Shown: positions 7,238-16,572, numbered from the stretch's first letter. The stretch is 64,000 nucleotides of DNA from Paenibacillus sp. (GCF_035645195.1 NZ_DASQNA010000041.1:124001-188000); one strand, 5' to 3'. The notes: a model not told the origin generated them from the sequence alone. Numbers and translations: made by a program.

Positions 7238-7954
7238 ATGGGCCGTAAATGGAACAATATCAAAGAAAAGAAAGCGTCCAAGGACGCCAACACAAGCCGC
7301 ATCTACGCGAAATTCGGTCTTGAAATTTACGTCGCCGCGAAGAAAGGCGAGCCGGACCCGGAGTCGAACCGAGCGCTGAAGGTCGTTCTGGAGCGCGCCA
7401 AAACATACAACGTGCCGAAAGCGATCATCGACCGCGCGATCGAGAAGGCGAAGAAGGGCGCGGAAGAAAATTACGAGGAGCTTCGCTACGAAGGCTTCGG
7501 CCCGAACGGGTCGATGGTCATCGTGGACGCGCTCACGAACAACGTCAACCGAACGGCGTCGGCGGTGCGGGCCGCGTTCAACAAGAACGGCGGCAGCATG
7601 GGCGTCAACGGGTCGGTGTCGTACATGTTCGACGCGGCGGCCGTCATCGGATTGACCGGCAAGTCGGCGGACGAAGTCATCGAAGTGCTGCTGAACGCCG
7701 ACGTCGACGTGAAGGATGTCACGGAGGAGGACGAGGCGGTCATCGTCTATGCGGCGCCCGACCAATTCCACGCCGTGCAGGAAGCGCTGAAGCAGGCCGG
7801 CGTCACCGAGTTTACGGTGGCGGAAATTTCGATGCTCGCGCAAAACTACGTCACGCTGTCGGGAGACGCCCAAGTTCAATTTGATAAGCTGATCGACGCG
7901 CTGGAAGATTTGGAAGACGTCCAACAGGTGTATCATAACGTCGAGTCGGAATAA
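7238..7954 (+). CDS. yeeI: YebC/TACO1 family protein YeeI
   Basis: 238-aa member of the YebC/PmpR family, very close to Bacillus subtilis YeeI: it begins [20 protein letters not shown] and ends in VQQVYHN. Older annotations call the family a transcriptional regulator; more recent work on YebC/TACO1 proteins points to ribosome association and help with difficult (proline-rich) translation. The usual three-domain layout is complete. SD GAAAGCGGGAG precedes the ATG. It has its own promoter and ends in a strong hairpin shared with the convergent germination operon. Confidence 0.93.
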   Translation: MGRKWNNIKEKKASKDANTSRIYAKFGLEIYVAAKKGEPDPESNRALKVVLERAKTYNVPKAIIDRAIEKAKKGAEENYEELRYEGFGPNGSMVIVDALTNNVNRTASAVRAAFNKNGGSMGVNGSVSYMFDAAAVIGLTGKSADEVIEVLLNADVDVKDVTEEDEAVIVYAAPDQFHAVQEALKQAGVTEFTVAEISMLAQNYVTLSGDAQVQFDKLIDALEDLEDVQQVYHNVESE

Positions 7955-7967
7955 GGACGACGACGCA

Positions 7968-8001
7968 ACGAGAAGACCGCCGAACCCGGCGGTCTTCTCG
8001 T
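7968..8001. terminator. bidirectional hairpin between yeeI and the germination operon
   Basis: 15-bp perfect stem (7968-7982 with 7987-8001, arm ACGAGAAGACCGCCG) and a 4-nt loop, placed between two convergent genes. The T tract is weak on both sides. Confidence 0.75.
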
Positions 8002-8003
8002 CG

Positions 8004-9095
8004 TTATCCGGTCTCGGCTTCGGCGGGAGGCGGCCCGCGTTTCCGCTTCCGCCGTCCGTAGAACGCGAGGATCGCCAGAGGGACCACAAACGCGAACGTC
8101 CCGAGGAATATAGGTCGGGAACGCGTCGTCTCGATCATCTGCGCCGCGGAATCGTAAAACCAAGCGGACACGACGACCGCGAAAACGGCGAGAGGCGTCG
8201 TCAGTACATCCGCATTCACGCGCGGCACGATGAGGCCGATCAAGCGGCATAGGAAATAAATCGTAACGCCGCTCTTAACGAATGCGGTCGGCATCCACGC
8301 CGCGGCGATCGCCATATCGAGCCGGTCCAAGAAATCGGTGACGCGAAGCTGACGGATCAGCTCATAAGGCGGATCCCAGAACATCGTCGTCAAATCGGGG
8401 CCGAACAACACGAGCTCTCCGATGATCAAGATCACATTCGAAGCGAGGCCGACGAGGAAGCCCGGCGCGATATCCCGCATTCGCAGCGATTGATCCCGCA
8501 GCAGCATCGGGATAATCAACAGCTCCGCGAAATGGCCGAAGGCGTAAGCGCCGGCTTCCAAGATGCCCGCGGGCCGCTCGAAGAACGGCGCTAAAAACTC
8601 CATTCGCGTTTGCCCCTGCAGCAAAATCGGCAAAGCGGCCACCTGCGAGATGAACAGCGCGACGAACAAGATGTTCGCGCGCGCGGTCGCCGCGAGTCCG
8701 GCTTTCGCGAACAGCACCGCCGTGAAAGCGCCCGTCGCGGCGATGATGATCGGAGGCGTATTCGGCAGCAAATAAATGTTCACGAGCTCCGTCAAAAACC
8801 GGAGGTCGTGCGCGAGGATCGCGAAAAACACCAATGCGACGAGCGCGAGCAGCGCCCTTCCGATCCAAGGCCGCCGCGCGACGAACGTTTCCGGCAGCGT
8901 GCCTTCTGGGTACTTCCGGTGGACGACGCCAATGATCCATAGAGGAGGGATGATGGCGACGCCGGCGACGATGTAGCCCATCCAAGCGTCCTGCCGAGCC
9001 GCTTCGATCATCGGGACGGGCGGATGCTTGATCGCCACCGCAACCATGAACAGCGTCGTTAATGCGTTAAGCTGCAGTTTCGACAACGTCTGCAT
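8004..9095 (-). CDS. GerAB-type spore germination permease
   Basis: 363-aa integral membrane protein of the GerAB (APC superfamily-like) group, the ligand-sensing B subunit of GerA-type germinant receptors in the spore inner membrane. About ten hydrophobic helices can be seen, starting with LTTLFMVAVAIKHPP. The C-terminus is basic and proline-rich. Last gene of the operon GerAA, GerAC, small protein, GerAB, and convergent with yeeI. In this family such operons are normally transcribed in the forespore by sigma-G; I could not pick out the promoter. Germinant unknown. Confidence 0.88.
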   Translation of the reverse strand: MQTLSKLQLNALTTLFMVAVAIKHPPVPMIEAARQDAWMGYIVAGVAIIPPLWIIGVVHRKYPEGTLPETFVARRPWIGRALLALVALVFFAILAHDLRFLTELVNIYLLPNTPPIIIAATGAFTAVLFAKAGLAATARANILFVALFISQVAALPILLQGQTRMEFLAPFFERPAGILEAGAYAFGHFAELLIIPMLLRDQSLRMRDIAPGFLVGLASNVILIIGELVLFGPDLTTMFWDPPYELIRQLRVTDFLDRLDMAIAAAWMPTAFVKSGVTIYFLCRLIGLIVPRVNADVLTTPLAVFAVVVSAWFYDSAAQMIETTRSRPIFLGTFAFVVPLAILAFYGRRKRKRGPPPAEAETG

Positions 9096-9113
9096 CGAAG
9101 CCTTATCCTCCCG

Positions 9114-9311
9114 TCACCATATCGAATCGATCCAATCCGCCGGACGGGGGATCCGCGCGTCCCGCGTGATCCACCACCACAGCGCGCAGCTGGCCGCATA
9201 GAACAGGAAGACGGCCCAGCGGTCCGTCCGGCTTCCTCTCCGGTACAGCTTCCACTCCCAGGCGACGGCGGCGGCCGCGAGCACGAAGATCGGCGCGGCG
9301 GAGAACGTCAT
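9114..9311 (-). CDS. small two-helix membrane protein of the germination operon (D-type subunit candidate)
   Basis: 65 aa with two hydrophobic segments (about residues 4-18 and 32-47) joined by a basic loop RRGSRTDR. SD AAGGAGG lies in the gap after the GerAC stop, and the gene ends 18 bases before GerAB. Small two-transmembrane D proteins encoded in or near gerA-type operons are known in Bacillus and modulate germination; assignment to that group rests on size, topology and position only. Confidence 0.7.
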   Translation of the reverse strand: MTFSAAPIFVLAAAAVAWEWKLYRRGSRTDRWAVFLFYAASCALWWWITRDARIPRPADWIDSIW

Positions 9312-9325
9312 GACCGCATTCCTCC

Positions 9326-10492
9326 TTATTTCATTTGTTCCAACGATTTCGTCAGCGCGCCGTCATGTTCCAGATGGACGCGGGCGCGCACGCGGATGTC
9401 CGCCCGCGGCAGCTCCTCGCGTTCCCATCGGCCGCGGACGTCCTTCCAGACGCGAGGCTGCTTTCGATGAAGGGCGTCGCCGAAGCCGATCGGATCCGAT
9501 TGATGCCGCTGACTTTCCCGAATCGCATGTTCGACCATCTTGGTCAGCCTCGATTCGACCGCCCGCTCCAATGCGTCGCGTTGGACGGTCGTCGAGGTCG
9601 GGTAGTCCGACATTTTTTCGGCGACGTTCCCGTGCGCCATGATCGTCACGTCGAAGCCGATGCGTGCGCCTTTGACCTTCGGCTCGATGCTCGTTATGGA
9701 CTGTTGAAGCTGAATCATGATCGTTCCTTTCGCGCCGTGCGGCGGTTTCACGTCGATGAGCGGCGATCGCGCCTGGTTCATCGCGATCAAGAGCCCCAGC
9801 GCGTCGTCCTCCGATAAGATCGCCGCGAGCCGATCGTGGCGGAACAAGGCGACGCCGGCCAGCTCGATCGTCGATTTCGACTTCTTGATATTCGTCGCGG
9901 AGCTGATCCGCTTCACGGCCGGCGCGATCGGATCGATGCCTTCCGTCAGCAGCGAATAGAAGAAGATTCGCAAATTGATCGGATCGACGGTGGCGAGCTG
10001 CGCAACCTCTCGGAGCATCTCCGCGGGCATTTTCTCGATCGGCGCGTCGGCGGTCAAAATGTCCTTCGCATCCCCTATGGCGACGAGCGGGAATGCGCTC
10101 AGCCGGTTTTGCGGAATGCGAAAGACGGCGTCGAAAAACGGCATGACCCCTTGGCTGGCCAACGGCATACCGATGACGAACACGCGTCGGTGGGAGAAAT
10201 TGAGCACGCGGGACAAATGGTCCTGCAGCGCTTCCGTTGCGCCGCGAATCGTTTTGCCGAACGCGGACTCGATATGCCACGCCTTCGAGCCGGACGTGCC
10301 GCCGCCGCCGCCCTGCGGGCCGCCCATTTGGCCGACGAGCGGAATTTGCAGCGTGCCGCGGTAGCCGTCTTTCTCGAGATCGATGGCGGTGCCGACGACG
10401 AAGGCGACGTCGTTGATTTCTCTCCGATCCCAACAACCCGTCAGCAGCAGCGCCATGCAGACGCACAGCGAGACAGCGGCCGCCCCTCTCAT
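9326..10492 (-). CDS. Ger(x)C family spore germination lipoprotein
   Basis: 388-aa GerAC homologue, the lipoprotein C subunit of a germinant receptor. The signal peptide has a lipobox LLTGC around residues 16-20, followed directly by WDRREINDVAFVVG, the hallmark of the family. The ATG at 10492 overlaps the GerAA stop by four bases (ATGA), a translational coupling arrangement, so the long upstream extension of this frame is rejected. Confidence 0.9.
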   Translation of the reverse strand: MRGAAAVSLCVCMALLLTGCWDRREINDVAFVVGTAIDLEKDGYRGTLQIPLVGQMGGPQGGGGGTSGSKAWHIESAFGKTIRGATEALQDHLSRVLNFSHRRVFVIGMPLASQGVMPFFDAVFRIPQNRLSAFPLVAIGDAKDILTADAPIEKMPAEMLREVAQLATVDPINLRIFFYSLLTEGIDPIAPAVKRISSATNIKKSKSTIELAGVALFRHDRLAAILSEDDALGLLIAMNQARSPLIDVKPPHGAKGTIMIQLQQSITSIEPKVKGARIGFDVTIMAHGNVAEKMSDYPTSTTVQRDALERAVESRLTKMVEHAIRESQRHQSDPIGFGDALHRKQPRVWKDVRGRWEREELPRADIRVRARVHLEHDGALTKSLEQMK

Positions 10493-12036
10493 GTCGGCGC
10501 CGCTCCGTCGCCGCCGACTCGTCTCCGGTTTCTGCGGGAGAGGAAGGAGGGCCGGCGCCGCATCGACCACCATGGGACGCGGAGGAGAATATCTTTCTGA
10601 TCTCCGGATCGGAACGGGGTGACGCCCGTCAAATACGGCACGCCGAATGACGTCAATTTGCACAAATGGAGCACGATCCATACGGTGCCGAGCACGATGC
10701 CGTACACGCCGAAGATGCTGCCGAGCAGCATCAGCGGGAACCGGAGCATCCGGATCGAAATGGCGAGATTGAAGCGCGGAATCGTGAACGACGCGATTCC
10801 CGTGAGCGACACGACGATGACGACCGGCGCGGAAACGATGCCCGCCTGGACGGCCGCCTGCCCGATGACGAGCGCGCCGAGAATGCTCACGGCCTGCCCG
10901 ATCACCCTCGGCAGCCGGATGCCCGCTTCCCGGAGCGCTTCGAACGAAATCTCCATGATAAGCGCTTCGATCAAGGCGGGGAACGGAATCGGCTCCCGCG
11001 CCGCCGCGATGCTGAACATGAGGCTCGTCGGCAGCATGTCTTGATGGAACGTAGTGACGGCGATATATAATGCCGGCAAATACAGCGCCAAGAAAAGAAA
11101 GGCGTACCGAAGCATGCGCAGCAAATTCGCCACATAGTACCTTTCGTAATAATCTTCGCTCGAATGCATCAGCTGCCAGAACGTGATCGGACCGGTCAAG
11201 ACGTTCGGCGTCCCGTCGACGAGAATGACGACGCGGCCTTCGAGCAGCATGGCGGCGGCCGTGTCGGGCCTTTCGGTGTACTGCATTTGCGGGAACGGGG
11301 AATGCGGATCGTCCTCGATGCACTCCTCGATATATCCGCTTTCCAGCACGCCGTCGATCCGTATGGAGCGAATGCGCTGCATCGCTTCCGCGACGACGCC
11401 GGGGTTCGCGACGCCCTGCAGGTAAGCGACGATGACATTCGTATGCGTGCGCTCTCCGACGCGAAGGGAGACCATTTTCAGATCCGTCGTCTTGATCTTG
11501 AGCCGCAGCAGCGACGTGTTGACTTGAATGTCCTCCGTGAACGATTCTTTCGGTCCGCGGATGCTCACTTCCGTCGTAGATTCCTGCACCGCTCGCCGGG
11601 TGGCGCCCGGCACGCGCAGCGCGATCGCTTCGGCAATGCCGTCGACGAGCAGCGCCGCGCCGCCTTCGGTCACCTCCGCGATGACCGCGTCCAACGTCTC
11701 GGCGACGGACGCCGCCGCCACCGACAGCAGGTGCTCGTTCAATCGGGAGGCGGCCGAACCGTTCCCCCCGGCGGATACCGCGCCGTCCAAGAACGGGCGG
11801 AGCGCATGCTCGCTCAGCTCTTTCGTCTCCGCCAGACCGGCAATATAAACGAGGCATGCTTTCGTCCCGTTCTCCGATTCCAGCATGCGGAAGACGACGT
11901 CGTCGCAGTTCGAGAACGCTTCCCGCACCGCTTCCACGTTCCGATCCAAGCGATCGACCAGCGCGGCGGAGGACGGCTTCGTCGAGGTTCCTTCTTTACT
12001 GGTTAAGCGATCTTTGATCCCGCCGTCTCGCATCAT
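10489..12036 (-). CDS. GerAA-type spore germination protein
   Basis: 515-aa A subunit of a GerA-type nutrient germinant receptor: a large N-terminal soluble domain, then the family core GRVVILVDGTPNVLTGP and about five to six C-terminal membrane helices ending in HLCKLTSFGVPYL. The start at ATG 12036 (MMRDGG) is supported by AAGGGA eight bases upstream; a TTG further out is less likely. First gene of the operon. Divergent from an amidase gene across a 217-bp gap. Confidence 0.9.
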   Translation of the reverse strand: MMRDGGIKDRLTSKEGTSTKPSSAALVDRLDRNVEAVREAFSNCDDVVFRMLESENGTKACLVYIAGLAETKELSEHALRPFLDGAVSAGGNGSAASRLNEHLLSVAAASVAETLDAVIAEVTEGGAALLVDGIAEAIALRVPGATRRAVQESTTEVSIRGPKESFTEDIQVNTSLLRLKIKTTDLKMVSLRVGERTHTNVIVAYLQGVANPGVVAEAMQRIRSIRIDGVLESGYIEECIEDDPHSPFPQMQYTERPDTAAAMLLEGRVVILVDGTPNVLTGPITFWQLMHSSEDYYERYYVANLLRMLRYAFLFLALYLPALYIAVTTFHQDMLPTSLMFSIAAAREPIPFPALIEALIMEISFEALREAGIRLPRVIGQAVSILGALVIGQAAVQAGIVSAPVVIVVSLTGIASFTIPRFNLAISIRMLRFPLMLLGSIFGVYGIVLGTVWIVLHLCKLTSFGVPYLTGVTPFRSGDQKDILLRVPWWSMRRRPSFLSRRNRRRVGGDGAAPT

Positions 12037-12253
12037 CTGACATCCCTTATCCGCTATAGTCGTACCCAAAGTTTGTCAATCCGCTTCCTTTTTTATGCAA
12101 ACGGAGGCAATTAGACGGGGAACCAAAATGCGCCCCCGAAATTTAGTCTCGGTACCAAACTTGACCGAATCGTATTTCGGCGGTTGCCGCATCCCGATAT
12201 AATGAAACCAGTTTCGAACGAAAGGCGAGGATGTCGATGGAACGCTCATTAGG

Positions 12254-13498
12254 ATGGATGGCGCCGGTACGCAAGCGGGATGCCGCCGCCGGCAGGCCGT
12301 GACCGCGGCGGGGAAGGCGGACCCGTGGGGAGCGGTATGCGCGCCTGACGTTCGAAGGGACCCGATCGGTCATGGCGTACTGAACGCTCTGACGTTCGCG
12401 GCGAAGGACGTGTTCGAGGTTCGAGGCTACACCGCCGGCGCGGGCCATCCGGATTGGAAGCGGACGCACGCCCCCTCGGCACGCGACGCGGAAGCGATTG
12501 TGCGGCTGCTGCGCGCGGGCGCCCGGCTCACGGGCATGACGCATACCGATGAGCTGATGTACAGCTTGAACGGCGAGAATTACCACTACGGCACGCCGGT
12601 AAATCCGAAGGCGCCGGAGCATATTCCCGGCGGGTCGTCCAGCGGCTCGGCTTCGGCCGTCGCCGGGGAGCTGACGGATTTCGCCATCGGCACCGATACG
12701 GGCGGGTCCGTGCGCGTGCCGTCCGCGTATTGCGGCATTTACGGGTTCCGGCCGACGCACGGCGCCGTGTCCGAGGACGGCGTCATTCCGCTCGCGCCGT
12801 CGTTCGATACGGTCGGCTGGATGGCGCGGGACGCGCGCACGCTGGAAGCTGTCGGCGCAGCGCTGCTGGAGCAGCCGGACGACGCGGCGCCGTTCCGCCG
12901 GGCGATCATGCCGCTCGACGCCTGCGCGCTGCTCGCGCCGGAGTGCGAGCCGACGCTGCTGGGTCTCGTTCGCGAGCTCGCGGCGCGCGCCGATTCGCAA
13001 GAGGAGACGACGCTCGCGCCGGAGGGGCTCGAGGAATGGATGCGCGCGTTCCGGATTTTGCAGGCGTCGGAAATATGGCGGACGCACGGCGCTTGGATCG
13101 AACGGGTGAAGCCGCGCTTCGGTCCCGGCATCGCCGAGAGGTTCGCGTGGGCGAGCACGGTCGACGACGCCGCGAGCGCGGCGAAGACGGCGATGCGCTC
13201 GGTCATTCGCGAACGGCTCGTCGACGTTCTCGGCGAAGACGGCGTTCTCGTTCTGCCGACGACGCCGGGTCCCGCGCCGCGGCGGGGAGCGGGCGGAGAA
13301 GCGCTGGAGCGGCTGCGCAGCCGAACGCTGCAGCTGTGCTGCATCGCGGGCCTCGCCGGATTGCCCCAGGCGACGCTGCCGTGGGGCGACGTCGGCGGCT
13401 TGCCGGTCGGCGTATCCGTCGTCGCGGGCCCCGGGCAAGATCGAAGGCTGCTCCGATGGCTTCGACAAATCGCGGACGAGCGGACGCAGCTGACATAA
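12254..13498 (+). CDS. amidase signature family hydrolase
   Basis: 414-aa amidase (AtzF/GatA-like fold) hydrolysing an unknown carboxamide. The Ser-cisSer-Lys triad is visible: Lys51 in FAAKDVF, the GGSSSGSA loop at 126-133 and nucleophile Ser152 in TDTGGSVR. The 5' end is uncertain: ATG 12254 lacks a clean SD, while ATG 12237, which has one, is in another frame and stops after 21 codons. A short frameshift or a downstream GTG start (12299) are alternatives. TATAAT at 12198-12203 is a likely -10 element. The length is normal for the single-domain family. Confidence 0.85.
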   Translation: MDGAGTQAGCRRRQAVTAAGKADPWGAVCAPDVRRDPIGHGVLNALTFAAKDVFEVRGYTAGAGHPDWKRTHAPSARDAEAIVRLLRAGARLTGMTHTDELMYSLNGENYHYGTPVNPKAPEHIPGGSSSGSASAVAGELTDFAIGTDTGGSVRVPSAYCGIYGFRPTHGAVSEDGVIPLAPSFDTVGWMARDARTLEAVGAALLEQPDDAAPFRRAIMPLDACALLAPECEPTLLGLVRELAARADSQEETTLAPEGLEEWMRAFRILQASEIWRTHGAWIERVKPRFGPGIAERFAWASTVDDAASAAKTAMRSVIRERLVDVLGEDGVLVLPTTPGPAPRRGAGGEALERLRSRTLQLCCIAGLAGLPQATLPWGDVGGLPVGVSVVAGPGQDRRLLRWLRQIADERTQLT

Positions 13499-13529
13499 TT
13501 TACGCGATTCAAAATGATGGTTCCCCGTC

Positions 13530-13558
13530 TTGTGCGGCGGCGAATCGCCCCCTATAAT
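13530..13558 (+). promoter_or_regulatory. sigma-A type promoter of the secreted protein gene
   Basis: TTGTGC at 13530-13535 and TATAAT at 13553-13558, spacer 17 bp. The implied leader is over 110 nt long. Confidence 0.65.
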
Positions 13559-13641
13559 GAAGTCTGCGATATAGCGGGATGCGAAGAAGCCTGCCCTGTA
13601 CATGGACACTTAGGGTATGCGGAGCGAATAGTGTAACCGGC

Positions 13642-13667
13642 CCTCTTAGCGACATCGACCTAAGAGG
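13642..13667 (+). promoter_or_regulatory. leader hairpin masking the Shine-Dalgarno sequence
   Basis: CCTCTTAG (13642-13649) pairs perfectly with CTAAGAGG (13660-13667), which contains most of the ribosome binding site AAGAGGAG for the ATG at 13678. Translation could be gated by opening of this hairpin. Confidence 0.5.
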
Positions 13668-13677
13668 AGACAACCAG

Positions 13678-14874
13678 ATGAAAATCATTCAGAACGGAAC
13701 ATGGGCAAGCAAAGTCGGGGCGGCCGGATTGGCCGGCTTCATGCTGTTCGGCTGCGGCGCGGGCGCGCTGGACGCCGCGGCGGCCGCGAAAACGGCGGCG
13801 GAAGCCAAGGAGACAGGCAGGACGGAACAGCAGCGCATGACGGGCGCGATCAGCCCGGATTTCATTCCGACGCTCGCTCACTACGCGACCGACGTCGTGC
13901 TCACGGGCACCGTCACGATCGACGGTCCGAAGCTCGTGCTGCTCGTCAACGGACAAGACGTCAGCGCATCGGCGCAGCTTACGAAAATCGGCGATCGAAC
14001 GTGGACGTACCGCTACCCGACGTCCGTCGGCTCGCAAACCGGCGACGTGGCGTTCAATGTCGACGCATATACGGTTTACATGAACGGCAAGACGGCGGGC
14101 GCCGTCCATACGCGGGCCGCATCCGCGGCCGCGCAAGTCGTGCACGTGCCGTTCATTAAGTATTACGAATATACGAATCTCTCTTGGGACGCGTACGACC
14201 GCGTATCGAATTTGTTCTCGTTCTCGTACCAATTGGTGAAAGTGTGGGACGACGAGGTGAGGGAGGTCGTGGCGGAGCCGACCTTGGCGCAGGTTGCGGG
14301 GGACGCGGTATACGCCGCATCGGGCTTCGAAATCGCGCCTCCGGTCGTGCTGCGGGACTTCGCGCTGACCGCCGCGGAGCCGGTATGGACGTACGAAGCG
14401 CCGACGTACAGCGTCGACTTCGCCGTCGAGAAGACGTACAGCAACGGCGCGAAGTCGTCGGAGACGGTGCAGCGCGCGGGCTTACTGCCGGGGACGTCCA
14501 CCGACGTGACGGTAACGCTGGAAGGATGGACGAAGACGTTCACGCTCGCCGCTCCGGCCGCCCCGGCCGCTCCGGCGCCGTCGATTCCGGCCGAAACGAC
14601 GGGCGTCGTGGACGAAAGCGGCATCGAGTCCACGTGGACCGGAACGTCGGCGAACGGCGGCAACGTGCAGCAAAACTACACGCTGCGCTACACGATCAAC
14701 GGCACGTCGTTCGAGCAGAAGCTGCAAACGAATTTCACCAAGAACGGAACCGGTTTTACGACGCAGCAGCTTGTGTATCTGGCGAGCTACGAAGGTCAGA
14801 CGGTGAAAATCGTCTACGCGCTGCCGTTCGTTCAGCCGGCTTCCTTGAATGACAACACGACGAACAAATCGTAA
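13678..14874 (+). CDS. secreted protein of unknown function, possible lipoprotein
   Basis: 398 aa. A signal peptide covers about residues 1-25 (basic start, hydrophobic GAAGLAGFMLFGCGAG); LFGC could be a lipobox though Phe before Gly is atypical, otherwise cleavage would fall in the following Ala-rich stretch. The mature part is beta-rich, Thr/Val/Tyr-rich, with an Ala-Pro linker near 300 and a C-terminal region NGTSFEQKLQTNF. No catalytic motif recognised. ATG 13678 is chosen because it carries the SD and starts the signal peptide. Own promoter and terminator, so a monocistronic gene. Confidence 0.7.
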   Translation: MKIIQNGTWASKVGAAGLAGFMLFGCGAGALDAAAAAKTAAEAKETGRTEQQRMTGAISPDFIPTLAHYATDVVLTGTVTIDGPKLVLLVNGQDVSASAQLTKIGDRTWTYRYPTSVGSQTGDVAFNVDAYTVYMNGKTAGAVHTRAASAAAQVVHVPFIKYYEYTNLSWDAYDRVSNLFSFSYQLVKVWDDEVREVVAEPTLAQVAGDAVYAASGFEIAPPVVLRDFALTAAEPVWTYEAPTYSVDFAVEKTYSNGAKSSETVQRAGLLPGTSTDVTVTLEGWTKTFTLAAPAAPAAPAPSIPAETTGVVDESGIESTWTGTSANGGNVQQNYTLRYTINGTSFEQKLQTNFTKNGTGFTTQQLVYLASYEGQTVKIVYALPFVQPASLNDNTTNKS

Positions 14875-14889
14875 ACCCTTTTGACCCAA

Positions 14890-14918
14890 GAGGCCTGCGG
14901 AACCGATCCGCAGGCCTC
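14890..14918 (+). terminator. terminator after the secreted protein gene
   Basis: 12-bp stem with arm GAGGCCTGCGGA and a 5-nt loop, followed by GCCTTTAC. Confidence 0.7.
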
Positions 14919-14946
14919 GCCTTTACTATGTGAGGAGTGGACCGAG

Positions 14947-16527
14947 ATGCAGCAAACGTTCAAAGGTACGAAAGCGATGGTCGTCAGCCCCCATTACTTG
15001 GCTTCGGCGGCGGGAGCGCGCGCGCTCGCTCGAGGCGGCAACGCGTTCGATGCCGCGGTGGCGGTCAGCGCGTGTTTGGCGGTCGTCTATCCTCATATGA
15101 CGGGGCTCGGCGGCGATGCGTTCTGGCTCGTCTGCCGCGCCGGGGAAGGAAAGGTGCGGGCGTACAACGCAAGCGGGCGTTCCGCATACGCCGCTACCCT
15201 TGCCCGTTACGCCGGACTCGACGCCATACCGGTACGCGGGCCTCTGGCCGCTTTGACAGTGCCGGGCATGGTCGACGGCTGGGACGCCGTGCTTCGGCAG
15301 TACGGGCGTCTCGGCCTCGCCGAAGCGCTTGAGCCGGCCATCGCGTACGCGGCGGACGGATTTCCGCTGTCCGCGGACCAGCACGCGAACACGGCGGCGC
15401 ACGCTTCGGTATTGGAACGATACCCGTCGACGGCCTCCATCTATTTGCCGGGCGGGCGCGTGCCGAAAGCGGGGGAGCGGTTCGTGCAGCGGCAGCTGGC
15501 CGCAAGCCTCAGGCTGATCGCGGAGCAAGGGCGCGACGCGTTCTACCGAGGTCCGATCGCGCGGACGATCGCGGGCGAGGCGAGCGAGCACGGCGGGCTG
15601 CTCTCGGAAGACGATTTCGCCGATCACGAAGGCGATTGGGTCGATCCGATCACGACGACGTACCGGGGCTACGACGTGTTCCAGATGCCGCCGAATTCGC
15701 AAGGCTTCGCGGCGCTGATGGCGCTGAATATCGCGGAGCGCTTCGACCTCTCCGCCGTCGAGCACGGCTCGCCGGAGTATTACCATCTGTTGATCGAGGC
15801 GATCAAGCTGAGCTTCCGCGACCGCAACCGCTACCTCACGGACCCGGCATTCTCCGCGATCCCGCTCGACCGGCTGCTGGACAAAGCGTACGCGGCCGAA
15901 CTCGCCGGCGCCATCCGTATGGACCGCACCGTCGACGTCAGCGCCGTGCCGCAGGGGAACGACACCGCGTACGCGGCCGTCGTCGACGAAGAGGGCAACG
16001 CCGTCTCGTTCATCCAGAGCTTGTATTTCGAATTCGGATCGGGCGTGGCGGCGGGCGATACCGGCATTTTGCTGCAAAACCGGGGCTCGTTCTTCTCGCT
16101 CGACCCGAACCACGTCAACCGGCTGGAGCCGCACAAACGGACGTTCCACACGCTCGCCCCGGCGATGGCGCTGCGGGACGGGAAGCCCGCGTTCGTGTAC
16201 GGCACGCAAGGCGGGGAAGGGCAGCCGCAAACGATGACCGCCGTGTTCACCCGCATGGTCGATTACGGCATGGATCCGCTGCAGGCGGTTTCCGAGCCGC
16301 GGTGGGTGTGGGGAAGAACGTGGGGAGCGCCGACGCAGGAGGTTAAGCTCGAAGGGCGCATCGCGCCGGAGGTGGCCGAGGCGCTGCGCAAGGCGGGTCA
16401 CCAGGTGAACGTCGTGCAGCCTTGGGACGGCATTATGGGTCACGCCCATGCGATCGCGATCGACGAGCGCGGCTTCCCGAGCGGCGGGGCCGACCCGCGC
16501 AGCGACGGCGCGGCCATCGGCTGGTAA
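14947..16527 (+). CDS. gamma-glutamyltransferase family protein
   Basis: 526-aa N-terminal nucleophile hydrolase of the GGT/cephalosporin acylase group. The autocatalytic Thr is Thr340 in QGNDTAYAAVVDEEG; upstream landmarks are GGNAFDAAVAVSA and YPHMTGLGGDAFW. Unlike classical secreted GGT there is no signal peptide, so the protein appears cytoplasmic, and glutathione-type residues cannot be verified. It could be a YwrD-like enzyme. ATG 14947 sits close behind GAGGAG. A strong convergent hairpin follows. Confidence 0.88.
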   Translation: MQQTFKGTKAMVVSPHYLASAAGARALARGGNAFDAAVAVSACLAVVYPHMTGLGGDAFWLVCRAGEGKVRAYNASGRSAYAATLARYAGLDAIPVRGPLAALTVPGMVDGWDAVLRQYGRLGLAEALEPAIAYAADGFPLSADQHANTAAHASVLERYPSTASIYLPGGRVPKAGERFVQRQLAASLRLIAEQGRDAFYRGPIARTIAGEASEHGGLLSEDDFADHEGDWVDPITTTYRGYDVFQMPPNSQGFAALMALNIAERFDLSAVEHGSPEYYHLLIEAIKLSFRDRNRYLTDPAFSAIPLDRLLDKAYAAELAGAIRMDRTVDVSAVPQGNDTAYAAVVDEEGNAVSFIQSLYFEFGSGVAAGDTGILLQNRGSFFSLDPNHVNRLEPHKRTFHTLAPAMALRDGKPAFVYGTQGGEGQPQTMTAVFTRMVDYGMDPLQAVSEPRWVWGRTWGAPTQEVKLEGRIAPEVAEALRKAGHQVNVVQPWDGIMGHAHAIAIDERGFPSGGADPRSDGAAIGW

Positions 16528-16530
16528 AGG

Positions 16531-16563
16531 AAAGCGCGCGGACCGAATCGGTTCGCGCGCTTT
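16531..16563. terminator. bidirectional terminator
   Basis: AAAGCGCGCG and CGCGCGCTTT arms, extended by an inner ACCGA/TCGGT pairing, ending in TTTT on the plus strand and preceded by AAA, so it can serve both the GGT gene and the convergent kinase gene. Confidence 0.75.
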
Positions 16564-16572
16564 TGCTATCCG

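Noticed and set aside
9326-11857. 843-codon extension of the GerAC frame through GerAA
   Set aside because: The GerAC signal peptide and lipobox start at 10492; the upstream part is an out-of-frame Arg-rich reading of GerAA.
13559-13677. c-di-GMP riboswitch in the leader of the secreted protein gene
   Set aside because: Some GCGAAGAAGCC-like similarity, but the conserved core and tetraloop receptor are not found.
14926-16449. 507-codon frame antisense to the gamma-glutamyltransferase gene
   Set aside because: Shadow of the conserved plus-strand gene, Arg/His-rich, no motifs.
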